Positions 43,701 to 53,688 of a DNA stretch of 64,000 nucleotides are shown piece after piece. The notes under the pieces were generated by a model. The model searched no databases. It was not told the DNA's origin and saw only the letters and a list, made by a program, of their open reading frames with translations. Numbering within the stretch: the first letter of the stretch is position 1; every line of letters begins with the position of its first letter. Source of the stretch: Haematococcus lacustris (Eukaryota; Chlorophyta; Chlorophyceae; Chlamydomonadales; Haematococcaceae); NCBI GenBank assembly GCA_030144725.1, contig JASKMD010000018.1, forward strand, positions 2,434,321 through 2,498,320, read 5' to 3'. A program made the translations under genes and the position numbers.

Positions 43701-46700
43701 CAGCACATAACTATCACTTTCGCAGCTCTGTGTGACATCAGCTCGATGCATCTGCTGACATCTAGCATGCTTGGTCAGGACTGGCACCCACCTCCTCTTG
43801 CTTACCCCTGCTTGAAGCATGTCTCACCTCAGCCTGGCATCCCTTGCATCGCAGTATCTTCTCCTCCTCATGTCCATGTGCTGCAGGACAGCAGCAGTGA
43901 TGGCGGTGAGGCAGCCGCTGAGCTGGACCCAAAGCTTGCAGATGCTGCGGCCAACATGGGAGATGAGGCGGGGGCTCCGGACCACTTGAGTGAGCAGATG
44001 TCAGAGAGTGGTGTCAGTGGCGGCATTGGCATGCAACAGGTAAGGGCACAACACTGGGTTGGACGACACACTGCCTGTCACAAGATGAATGTCGTGCCGC
44101 GACATAGGCAAGAGGATGTCTAGGGAGTGCAAGCCAGGGAGTGCGTCTAGGGAGTGCAAGCCAGCACTGACAGTCAGCCCCGGTGCTGGCATCGTGGCCT
44201 TGCCTGTGTCCTCATGGTTGCATGTCGTGTGCTGTGCATGGTGGCAGGGGGACTACCGTCGAGGCGTCAGGTTGAAGAAACTGAACCGCAAGCTCAACAC
44301 GGCCCTGGTAGGTGCTCGCTAGGCTAGGCATACACCCACAGAAGCACCAGTCCCATGCCTCCACATAAGCACCATGCCTCACCACAGCCTGGCATTGCTG
44401 TCATCTGTGCAGCCTGATGGTAAGGGCGGACCTGCTTCTTTGAGGACAGGGTTGGCTGCCTTGAGGCCCTTGGGCCTGGTGCCATGGGCATGGCAGTGAC
44501 TAGGCGATGCTTAGACAGAGACACCAGGTGAGGCACGTTGGTCTGACCTGTTGGACTGCAACTGCTCTGGCCTGCAGGCCCAGCGTGTCCTGAAGCGCTT
44601 TCGCTGGCAAAGCCTGGCCCTGGTGCTGCTGCTGGTGGTGGTGCACGTGGGCATGTGTGAGTCAATCCCAGCAGTAGCATAGAATATAGGCAGTAAAGGC
44701 AGCATAGGCAGTAGCATACAGCCTTCTATGGTGCAGCTTTACCCTTCAATGCTGCCCAATTCTCATATATCTTGTGAGGAAATGCTAGCTACCAGCTGCT
44801 GCAGCCAGCTTGATGACAGCCTTGCTGGCTGCTGACGGCAGCTCCCTCCTTAGTTAAGCATGTCCTAAAGCTGCAGCAGCTGGAGGTGTTCAGCATCCCA
44901 GGCAGCTGCCTTGGCCAAGAGGTCACCCCTGCGTTGCTCCTGGCTGCAGTTGCGCTCATCTATGCCCTGGTTCGCAACCAGCAGCTCAAGGTGGACGATT
45001 TCATCAAGAGCGGCGGGGAGGTGCAGGCCGTGGCCAGGATTGCTTCAGGGGTTCGCCAGCTAGACGTCTTCCATACAAACAGGTGACCTAAAACTAAGAT
45101 TACAGCTAGCCTAAGAGGGTTGCAGCCCCAGAGCAGCTGAAGAACAGTTTCACCCAGCGTTGTTCAAGCCACATGGACCATACCATACCATGCATGTGCT
45201 GCAGCCCCTGTATCTCAATTGGGGGGCCTGAATCCTAACCAAATTCAAAAACCAGGGAGGCACATTGGCACCCCTAGCACAGCCCACCTGTAAAGCTGCG
45301 TGACCAGGGAAGCCCTATGTACCCTGTGTGCCCCTGTGCGTGCAGGCTGGTGCCTGGCCTGACTGGCATGGAGACCCAGGCTGACCTGCCGGCCCTCCTG
45401 GATTTCATCCATCAGCTGGTGGACACATACATGGTAGGCCCCTCCTCACCATCTCCTCCACCACCCTCTGACCACCACCCTTAGTCACCCCAACACACAA
45501 GGCACTGCTGCTCACCTGATCTCACAGCTGCATGCCCTGGGGTGCCCTGCTGCGGTGTCAGCCCTTGTCCCTATTGGTGCTGTCCATAACTGACCTGAAA
45601 GGCCCGCCACCCCAATCCATGCTCCACCCCTGCTCCCCTGCTACCCAACACAAGCTGCTGCTGCTCCCACAGCGGCCTCCACAGCTGCCAGCCCAGCCTG
45701 GGTGTGCACAGGGCCAGCCCTGACCCCTGGACCCACACCGCTGCTTGCAGACACTGCACGCTGGCACCTATCTGGGCTTCACCTCCCGGCAGAGCTTGCC
45801 TGAAGAACACGGTGTTCGCACGTGAGTGGCGACCTCTGCCTGGCCTCTCTGGCTGCTGGCTGCTTGTTTCCACTGTACACCAACCCGGCTCAACATGTCA
45901 TGGTCCATGCTTGCTTCATGTGGGCACTGCCCATTGGTTGCTGTTTGTGGGTAGGCGGTGCATTGACATAAGCATTAGGCTTGTACCCGCGTGGCATCCC
46001 GCTTTTGAAGCAAGATAGCGCAAGCCAGTTCAGCCACCAACACTGAAAGTGGCCGTGCACAGAGCCATGCGTGTGTTGTTGGTCTCAAACAATTGGTTGG
46101 GTGGTGGTCAGAGGTGGTGGTTGGGGGGCACAGCAGTCGCACATACACACTCACACGCTGCCCTTGGTCATGCTGTTGTGCTCACAGGCTGTGGGAGGTC
46201 GATGGGGCGACCTGCGTCGATTTCTACAACTCCTTGCCTCAACCCACCACCACCACTGTAGTGATGGGCATGTGGGATGCTGGCAACATGTACGCTGTGA
46301 GTCAAGTCAGGACTCTGTGTGCCTGTGATTCCCATGCTATCAATGCCAGCACACGTCCTGGGCTGCTGCTCCTTTTGGCCAGCAGCCTGCCTGCATGGCC
46401 TGCCTGGTGTGCAGCAACAAGCACTGGATGTGTGGCAGAACCATGCCGTCTGGGCAAACGACACCAGCCGGCCCTGGTCGAGTTGGGGAGCGGTGCAGTG
46501 GGTCACGGTGAGTGGTGCACTGGTCCACAAGGTATGGTTATCCATAATTATTCATGGTTATTCATAGTCATCCACGGTTATCCAATGGTAATTCATAGTT
46601 ACTCCCTTTATGTCCCTGGTGGCATGTCCTGGCAAGCTGCCAGTCGAAGTGTCTCTCCCATGATCTGCTGTGCATGGTGGCGCAGTGGAACGGTCCCCGC

Positions 46701-49700
46701 AACCTGTACCCGGGCTACTTCACCACCATGGACGGTCTGACCACATCTCTGATCACTGACTTCAGAAAGGTGACCGCCCTGGACTGCCCCTTGGTTGCTG
46801 GCTTCTTTAAGTGCATTGTTTGGCAAAGCTGGGCGGCGAACCTCACTGAGCAGCTGCTTATGTGTCTGTGCAGCTGAACAAGACACAGCTGACAATCATG
46901 GGCATGGAGGCGGTGGTGCTGTGCATCATCGTCCTGGTGTGGATGTGGGTGCTCATGACCCAGGTGTGTGCCAGCTCACCCTCAAACCCTCAGACCCCGT
47001 TTGGTATGACAAGCCTGGCAAGCCTGGCATTGGACCAGACATGAAGCCAGGAAGGATACAGGAAGCATACTGACATACCTACCCATAGCCCAGGGGTGAG
47101 CCACCCATCCATCTCATGCTGGCTGCAGGTCATCAATTTCCGGTTTTCCATGATGAACGTGTTCATGCTCATCCCTGTGGGCTTGGCTCGGGCCTTGGCC
47201 AACAAGCCACTGGACCTAGGTGATGACGATGATGATGATGACGGGGAGGTGGACGTCGCGGCATTGGCGCCTGGAACAGGAGGTGGCCAGGAGGCTGAAA
47301 AGGCTGGTGGCGGTGATGACAACAAGGCGCCAAAGCCCGGCCGCACCAACACATCAGCGTCGCCTCTTGATGGCACAGAACCCGGCGCCATGATCAAACT
47401 GGGCGGAGCCAGTGGCAAGGATGATTGGGACGCGTCACGGCAACAGATGTGGAGCAGCAGTGGTGCACCTCCCTCATCAACCCTGAAAGCACGTCTCGTG
47501 GCGCTATTGAGACGGCTGATGTTCTGGCGCCTGCGTGCGAATGCCAACCAGGGCGGGCGCCGCCAGCTGCTGCAGTCGTACACGGATGTGGTGAGGCAGC
47601 TGCCCCACAGGGCTATGCCACCAGCTAGGCCTCCCCCAAGCCCTCCCCCTACCTGCACTACCTTCTACGCCACTACTCACCCCACTGCACACCCCATCTG
47701 TCCCCTTGCCACCCCTCTACACCCCACCACCCACCACAGGCCTAAGGAGGGTCAGGTGGGTCAGGCACTCAGGAGGGTCCAGAGGGTCAGGCACTAAGGA
47801 GGGTCAGGTGGGCCAGGCAGTGTTACTGGATGGGAGATGAGGCAGATAGGCCCCTGAGCTATAGGAGGGTTGGCCCAAGGCCTGGCTCAACCCATCTGCA
47901 TGCCCACTTGCGGTGCATAAGTGCGGCAGCTCATCTAGTGCCTTGTCATGTTGGCGTGTTACAGGTGTGGATGTGTTGGCCTGTGGCGTTGTGGGGCGTG
48001 CTGCTCATCATCCTCTACATGGTGGCCTACAACAGCCTGGCTACCATCAGCGGGCCTATAGCCACGCTCAATCAGATTATCTTCCTCCAAATGTAAGCCG
48101 CCATGCAGGGTGTCAAAGAATAGCCATGGTGACTTAGGCCACAAGAGATGGCACGCAAATCTGGGCAAAGGAGAAATATTGGGAAGTAAGGTCGAGGCCT
48201 TGCCAAACCCTGAGGGTTTGCGCTGCTGCTGTGGTGTGTATGCAGGCGTGTGAACCGCAACTTCTTCTCAATCCAGGTAGGCTGTACGCCTGCCTGTGCC
48301 GCACTGCAATACACTGCTTCTCCAGGTGGTTGCGTGTCTGACGTGCTGTGGTCGTCTGCCTGGGCGCTGCAGGAACTGGTGTGGGAGCAGAACGTGACCA
48401 TCAAGGCAGCCAGGCGTGCAGACTCTGCCAAGCTGCGCCTCCTGGTGGCTAAAGAGTACCAAGCCATGCTGTATGGAGCTCAGGTGGGTCTTTGTCTGCT
48501 GCCACATCTGCTGCCAGATCTGTCCTTGCCTGCTGCCACCTCCCAGATCATGCCAGCAGCTGGGCCCTCAGCAGCTGCGTTAAACAGGCAGTGGACAATG
48601 TATACCTCCTGCCCGGCCCTTGAAAAAAATAGCAGACAGCGCCTCACTAGGGCCTTCATTGACACTCAGCCCTGACCTGGCCCCCTCACCTTTGTGTTTA
48701 CGGGGCACTTTTGTACAGGGCATGCCCAACGAGACCTCCCACCATTACACCGAGGCAGCACGGGGTGTGGCTTTTGTGGGCGGCGAGGTGTGCACATCCT
48801 GGGTGCCTCCCGGCCTGGACTAGCGCTCATCATGCACGTCGTCACACATTGCTCTGACGCACACACACATACACACACATTAGTGCACTAGGTGATTGCG
48901 GAATGCGGACGCTAGCTGCACGGTGTCATGGAGCAGCAGGCACACTACTCTGTGTGTCAGCTCATGGCAACGCTGCAGCCTTCAAGAGCCTGATGCGTGT
49001 GCTGCCACAACCGTTTCTGTGGCTGCTGCCGCCACCGCTACTGCTGCTGCTGTCGCCGCTTGTTCTGCGCAGCCCACGAACATTATGTTCAAGCCCATGG
49101 GGTGCTTACGAGCGGACCAGAGCACCTGCCTGCAGCCCAGCTCACCGTACTACCAATACACAGGTCAGAGCCATGAGCAAGTCATGCCTAGCCCTAGCCT
49201 GGCACACAACCGGATCCTCACCTCATGTGTCTAGCTGCAGCGGCTACCTTTCTGCCTGGTTGCTCTCAGCTTTTGTGCTATTTGCGTCCCTTTCCTCGTT
49301 GTCTACCTGGGGTCCAGCTGCAGCGGCTGCCTTTGTGCCTTAGTAGTTGCCCTGCCTCAGGTCCTGTGTTTCTTGCCTTTGGACCAGTCATGACACAACA
49401 TGGGGTCATGTTGCGTTGGCTGCAGTGAATGGGCTGGACGTACTGATGCAGCAGTACTTCCTGTGCCTGGAACAGCTGAGCAACTCCAATGGCAGCGAGG
49501 TAAGTGCCCCCCAGCCTGCCTTCCAGACCAAGTACACAACCCTAGGCGTGCAATTGTATGCACGTGTACGTGGAACATAACAGCTCCAACCGCAGTAACA
49601 GCTCCAACAGCCCTGGCTTGTGTGTGGTGCCTGCTGGTGTGCAGCCTACCTACCAGGACCCAGCCTTTCATTTCATCTGGTTGACACGGCTGGACAGAGA

Positions 49701-50831
49701 AGACGGCATTGAACGTCTTACCGCTGCGTTCAAAAGCCACATTTCTAAAGTGTATGCCAGGACCCTGCAGGTGAGCAGTGACTGTCATCGTTGCTGCACA
49801 GTCGTCGCCAAGCAGCGTTGCTGCAACGCATTGACCGTGAGGCAGGCAAATGTGGCCCAGGCTCGCTGAGTGCAGGCACGCCATGCCTCATAAATCTGGT
49901 ACATGCGTTTGCCTGCTGACATGGGTCTGCCTGCAAACACCAAGGGAGCCGGCGCTGCCTGGTGCTGCTGCAGGTGCACGTGGTGGCGCTGGTGCTCACG
50001 CTGCTGCTCATGCTCGGCTACCTCCTGTTCATGAGGCGCCCGTTTCTCAGGGTAAGCCAGCTGCCCAGCCAGTCCCCTCTACCCCAGCCGGTGTTCAGCG
50101 CCACTGTGCCAGGTCGCTGCCCTGCTCTCCTCGCACTGGCCCCCACCCGGCTGCCCCCCTTTACCGCTGACATTGGCCCCTCCACCGAGCCTGGACCTAC
50201 CCATCCTTGCATGACCCGCCTCGGCCCCTCCACACAGCGGTCCGTACTTTCACTGCGGATAGTTCAATTGCAAAGCTGGCGAATGTGAATCATGGGGCTG
50301 CAGAGCCAACACAGAGATGGCTGATGCAAGGCGGCTGCAGTTGCACCTCCCCCACACCTCTTGCATGTGCACTCATGAATGTAATCCGTCATTGATGACA
50401 TCAGGGCATAGGTGCAAGCCACAGCAGCCCCTGTTGGCTGCAGGACTCACTGGCTGAGACACGGCGGGTGGCGGAGCTGCTGAGTCAGCTGCCGCTGGAG
50501 ATCAATGTGGACGACCTTGTGCAGCGCGGCCTGTTCAGCCAGGGCACGCTGGCTCTGCAGGGTTCAAAGGCCTCGCAAAGTGAGTACAGCTGGCCAGCCT
50601 GGCCAGCCCCTGGACGCTGACTGACCTACCCACAGCCTCCTCCTGGTGGAGGCGGGCAAGAGCACCTGTTCCAAGTGCGGGATGTCACACCAATTACTCA
50701 CCCCATGCGCTGCTGTCCCTCTTTTCTCTCTCATGCCCCATGTCGTGTGTTTTGCTCCTGCGGTGGTGGTCCTGGCTGCAGGTGCCAAAGCTGCTGGGTC
50801 CTCCCGGTCCATGGGATCAGACATTGAGTAG
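28907..50831 (+). CDS. TmcB-like multipass PAS-domain protein, right paralogue (complete)
   Basis: Sixty exons could be joined by GT...AG introns with every phase consistent, from the ATG at 28907 to the TAG at 50829-50831, giving 2,843 residues. Exon 1 (59 nt, MTDSIAASSANGG) ends in phase 2 at GTGAGC, exactly the length and phase of the left gene's exon 1 although the sequence is unrelated. Approximate domains: membrane bundle 1-392, TmcB helical region 393-622, PAS1 623-725, PAS2 726-778, charged coil 779-849, PAS3/PAS4 850-1077, Gly-rich linker to 1517, PAS-like 1518-1672, linker to 2091, C-terminal membrane module to 2843. Family assignment (tiny macrocysts protein B-related) is by recognisable motifs and order. 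A membrane-sensor role is inference. No in-frame stop or frameshift was found, so the gene looks intact. It diverges from the left paralogue across a 2.9-kb spacer. Confidence 0.85.
29097..32550 (+). repeat. Inverted near-identical block A, right arm
   Basis: Partner of 22333-25786. Only scattered single-base differences were noticed, for example a cluster near 30735-30760 in an intron. Immediately outside both edges the two arms lose alignment abruptly. Confidence 0.92.
31921..34004 (+). other. Right gene module 2: TmcB-type helical repeat region (exons 10-16)
   Basis: Exons: 31921-32115, 32348-32434, 32708-32779, 33118-33208, 33427-33525, 33646-33689, 33902-34004. Motifs: AKKNKPGLLDRFAIFIREQQ, YVEQMRNYRMVLKVHKDALL, LLRVYAKFLEHIKHDPW, WGAAKWSAEAQRLHL and VEEEQKNNIFSDLGG. 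The 44-nt exon 15 is small but keeps phase and has an exact-length counterpart on the left. This is the TPR-like region typical of TmcB/TmcC proteins. Confidence 0.78.
34097..35491 (+). repeat. Inverted near-identical block B, right arm, with an insertion
   Basis: 34097-34147 and 34327-35491 match the left arm. The 179 bp between them (34148-34326) are right-specific and contain a direct duplication of about 28 bp (from about 34217 and 34258). The first 50 bp are a second, left-type copy of the end of exon 16. Confidence 0.85.
34434..35509 (+). other. Right gene module 3: PAS1 and PAS2 (exons 17-21)
   Basis: Exons: 34434-34529, 34699-34776, 34952-35006, 35123-35201, 35349-35509. The protein is almost the same as the left copy: AVIVMDAQCIVQAANQVAHT, MFGYAKNELRG, NLIIPPPFAEHHDQYIRNY, WILDKESEFVGLHKERYVFG and AMLSVDAVFTDWFGHRPEDL. 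The end of exon 21 (VVEKKQMDE) is right-specific. Confidence 0.82.
35750..38162 (+). other. Right gene module 4: charged coil plus PAS3 and PAS4 (exons 22-27)
   Basis: Exons: 35750-35961, 36294-36397, 36509-36628, 36776-36910, 37016-37104, 37927-38162. Exon 22 (MKEENQRREAEAEAQKQAA) is 51 nt longer than its left counterpart and diverged. PAS3 has RFMVVTDKQGRLHHITQDF and PAS4 has LTLLVDYMGKVTRVGSASSS. The intron 37105-37926 contains an expanded GT-rich tract. Confidence 0.8.
36010..38213 (+). repeat. Inverted near-identical block C, right arm
   Basis: Partner of 16620-18745. Alignment stops sharply after the intronic segment that follows exon 27; the sequence beyond 38213 has no match in the left intron. 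Confidence 0.85.
37385..37480. repeat. GT-rich microsatellite
   Basis: Interrupted GTGTGCTG/TGTGTG tract in right-gene intron 26, inside block C. The left arm has a shorter CA tract at about 17355-17395, so length changed after the last homogenisation. Confidence 0.9.
38249..40447 (+). other. Right gene module 5: Gly/Ala-rich linker (exons 28-32)
   Basis: Exons: 38249-38366, 38578-38668, 38890-39622, 39957-40211, 40326-40447. Exon 28 is acidic (GVEVEEDPAETAAMM) and exon 29 encodes VGVVVPLDPSIDVEALGEIG. Exon 30 (733 nt) carries Gly-rich repeats around 39150-39250 and then a Pro/Ala/Ser-rich stretch. The last exon ends in a basic patch, as on the left. Confidence 0.72.
38480..38570. repeat. 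12-mer TGTTGGCTGATG repeats
   Basis: About seven imperfect 12-bp units in right-gene intron 28, ending just before the acceptor at 38577. The same intron in the left gene carries an unrelated array. Confidence 0.85.
40577..41482 (+). other. Right gene module 6: fifth PAS-like domain (exons 33-35)
   Basis: Exons: 40577-40691, 40869-41015, 41280-41482. The peptide contains IVIELHLWRADLLSGLLEVE, LVLGCASDNLVQRSVASFLP and FRTDKMVGPVHTLNVRHMGD. The frame stays open past 41482 to 41871, but the GTTAGT donor at 41483 and comparison with the left exon end favour splicing to 41759. Confidence 0.7.
41759..44039 (+). other. Right gene module 7: second low-complexity linker (exons 36-40)
   Basis: Exons: 41759-41871, 42063-42403, 42602-42876, 43253-43627, 43887-44039. 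Ser/Pro/Ala-rich and probably disordered; exon 37 contains an imperfect repeat with RPAMAGGARHSF and HSAMAGSPRTSF. Exon 39 starts WVLSDGASYPVGQ and exon 40 has LDPKLADAAANMGDEAG, both recognisable in the left gene. Confidence 0.7.
44248..50831 (+). other. Right gene module 8: C-terminal membrane module (exons 41-60)
   Basis: Exons: 44248-44307, 44578-44656, 44854-45082, 45346-45433, 45751-45821, 46188-46296, 46415-46507, 46686-46769, 46874-46963, 47129-47590, 47965-48092, 48246-48276, 48373-48483, 48719-48787, 49073-49163, 49426-49499, 49645-49770, 49974-50051, 50444-50579, 50782-50831. Hydrophobic segments lie near residues 2115-2137, 2155-2180, 2370-2392, 2547-2575 and 2757-2780. Loops contain WEVDGATCVDFYNSLPQ and GCLRADQSTCLQPSSPYYQY. 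Exon 50 holds a run of seven Asp. The start of exon 43 (44854) is the least certain junction. Confidence 0.75.
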
Positions 50832-51705
50832 TCTGGGTGCACCCATGCATGCTGGGCAACATTCACCTCACCTCTCACTCACCTCACCTTTTGACTCGGA
50901 CCTGGTAGATGCAGGCGCTTACCCCTGCCACCTGCTCTGGTTGCGCCTGCTGTCACAGCACCTCCCTTGAACCTGCCTATGGCCCCTGCCAGCTGCCGGC
51001 TGCCCATCCGTTCTGGTCACTAGGGGCCGTAGCTCCTACTACTTCATGCATAGCTTGCATGGTGATATTGGTGATACGGAGGCTGCTTGCAACACTAGAT
51101 GCTGCCAAGCTGCGGCCAGGTCATAGAACATGGTATCTACATCTTTGGTGGCTGCATGGCGGCATGGTGGGTTCTCACCACCCCATAAGGACAGACCTGA
51201 CGTAGCTCGCCTCACTCTTCCTCCATCGCCTCTGGTGTCTGAGTGGGTGTACACCTCTGGTGTCTGGGTTTACCCCGTACTGCTTGTGTTTGTCACCCTG
51301 TGCAATTGGCTGACGGTAAGGGCTGTTTGGTTTGGTATCAATGTTGGCTGCCTCGCATCTATGAGCCATGGCCCTCACAGGAGTACTGCTCAAGCACTGC
51401 AGGCTTTAGGGCACAGTATACTGCTGTGCCTGATTATGGTGGTCCAGCGTTGGTGTGGTACTCAGCTTGTTGGTCATGTTGATGCACACTGCATCATTGC
51501 TGTTCCATGTGATGGCATGTCCTTCAGACGTTTCTGCTGCTTTTAAATGACATCATCACCATTACATGGCGGTCTCTAACTAGCATTGCAATAGCACATC
51601 ACTGTTTGAACTAAGCGAGTTTAAGCATGGACAGGTCATGCAGCTGTTTGTTTTGGTTTTATTACAATAGATGTGATGGTGGCTTGGGTGGCATGCCTTA
51701 TGGTC

Positions 51706-51733
51706 TGTAAGGGAACATGAATGTGACTTGTAA
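51706..51733 (+). terminator. Possible poly(A) signals of the right TmcB-like gene
   Basis: Two TGTAA motifs (51706 and 51729) about 0.9 kb after the stop codon at 50831. The implied long 3' UTR is normal for volvocine algae, but transcripts would be needed to confirm it. Confidence 0.25.
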
Positions 51734-52260
51734 CTATTGTAGTGCAAGAAGCGCGAGACTCTTGACATAACACAAACGTGCCCTAAAGCCCGAGGTCCAG
51801 CAAAATCAGACTGAGGCACAGTAGGTCACCCCCGCCATTGTAATTGGCGGCACCCCTGATAAATTCTTTCTGGTTTCTACGAGCTTTACAACGATTCTCG
51901 TGCAGGGCGGTGCAGCTCATTAAAGCGAACCTAGCGGACTGTTCGGGCTAGTGTGCACCTGTGCCAGGGCGGGCGGGGGTGCTGGGAGATCGGGTCGCGT
52001 TCTGCCGGAAATGGCTTTCTTAGTGGGGCTGGGATCGGCGAACAGCTATCGCGCTCAGCGGCCCAGCTTTTCAACTTTTTGAGTTTGTGTGAACCTTCCC
52101 TATGCTTGCCAGGCTTGTGAATCTTCAGATTTTCAGTTTTCAGTGAAAATGAAAGTGTTTCATGTGAAAATGTGAAAGAGTTTCATCTTCAGTGAAACTG
52201 AGCGGATGCCGCTGGTTCTCAGCCTATCCTTTTAAACGCGGCTTGTTTGTAGGCCTGCAT

Positions 52261-52350
52261 TGCTTGAAATGCAGAAATACTTAGTTTGCCTAAGGTCAGA
52301 CATGCAAGCCATTTTAAAAGATGTAAGCCGTTCATGCTGTCCGTGGATCC
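52261..52350 (+). mobile_element. Retroelement remnant related to 62040-62115
   Basis: About 75 bp (AGTTTGCC...CATGCAAGCC...TTTTAAAAGAT...AAGCCGT) match the inverted sequence at 62040-62115, the region just upstream of and entering the chromodomain frame. The copy has a stop in place of the second codon of that segment, so it is a dead fragment. Confidence 0.55.
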
Positions 52351-53061
52351 GCCATCTGTGGCGTTTTCTGGCTCGCGCTTCTTCCGCTGTGGCTGTAGCG
52401 CGCTGGCGCCAGCCAAGCCAATCACAGCCAAGCCAAACACTCAACACCCGATCTGCGATCTGACCGGGGGCAGCATCCGGCACTTTCAGATGTGCAGTGA
52501 ATACGTTCAGATTTTCAGGTGAAGATTTTCATTGAAATTTGAATGAAAATCTGCAATTTTCACAAGCCTGATGCTTGCATGTGGGCTCCTGCAACTGACT
52601 CAGCCACGCATTGCAAACAGCATCGGTGTCAATGGGGATGAACCTAGCATGAGGAGCAGCAGTGTAGGAGGGTGCGGATGTGTGGAGCAGCAGCTTTGCT
52701 GGGGTTTGAGACCGTGACCTGGTGGGATAGGAGTCCTATCATAGGGCCTACATGGCTGTGATTTGTGATTCTCCAGCTATCCTGATCAGCTGTCATTGCA
52801 GAGCTGTCATTGCCGAGCTTGCGCAGCTCATAGGCATGTGGATGGCCAGATGGATGGGCAGGGGCACTTGCAGTACATGGGCAGGTGGATGGGCAGGGGC
52901 AGGTGCAGATGGATGGGGCGGGTAAGGGGCCAGGGCCTTTGTTATTTAGGTCATGTTCAGCTATGTTCCATGTGTGTCGTCAAGTGAGTCGCGGAGGTGA
53001 CAGCGAAGCAGCCTGATGCTGGACGGCTCAGGAGTTGTCACCCGTTGTCAAATGCCTGCCT

Positions 53062-53066
53062 TTACA
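53062..53066 (-). terminator. Possible poly(A) signal of the CXC gene
   Basis: TGTAA on the minus strand, about 620 nt downstream of the stop codon. TGTAA is the usual poly(A) element of chlamydomonadalean genes. A five-base motif alone is weak evidence. Confidence 0.25.
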
Positions 53067-53688
53067 ATGAGTTTATGCAAGGTTCTCATGCAAGAATGCA
53101 AGATCTTATGTAACATTCCGTCTTTGACAACACCCAGGCCACAGGCCACATACACCACCACCCTCCTGCCTGTGCTCAATGGCGCCCATGCAGATCCCAC
53201 CAACCAACATCTAACCTACTGCCCATGCAACCTGCCACCAGGGCACATCAGCGCCATGACCATCCACAATATAAGCTCGCGAAAAGGACTTATGTAAGCA
53301 ATGATTCTATACTGCCTGCCTGCCTGCCTGCCAGCCTGCCTGTCTGTTTCCTTCCTTTCATCTGGTTGTTGTTGTTGTTGTTATGGTTTATAGCTGCTGT
53401 GTGTTGGCCTGAATCAGGAGGTTAGTCTCCTCTATTGACTGCACCTAACACCACTGCCAGCGACATGTCACGAATCACATCTATCACGAGGATCTCCCTC
53501 CCTCCTCCCCAGTGCACTGCAAAAGCAGGCAGTCTTCTACCCTTCGATTCCAACACTGAAGTGAACAGTCAATGATCGCGCTCCTTCCCTGCTCATGCTC
53601 ACGGTGCTGCCCCCGCCCCGCCAGCCTGCCCTGCGGCTGCTCAGCCCTTGTATGATCAGGCTGACGCTGCTGCTCAGGCAGCCTGCAG

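Larger units (their letters stand above)
50832..53688. other. Convergent intergenic region
   Basis: Between the right TmcB-like gene (plus) and the CXC gene (minus), both reading into it. It holds candidate TGTAA signals on both strands, a T/A-rich stretch with repeated GTGAAAATG/TTTCAT words (52130-52200 and 52520-52560), a short retroelement remnant (52261-52350), a GGATGGGCAGGGGCA repeat (52845-52920), CTGC and GTT microsatellites (53315-53385). No convincing gene seen. Confidence 0.6.
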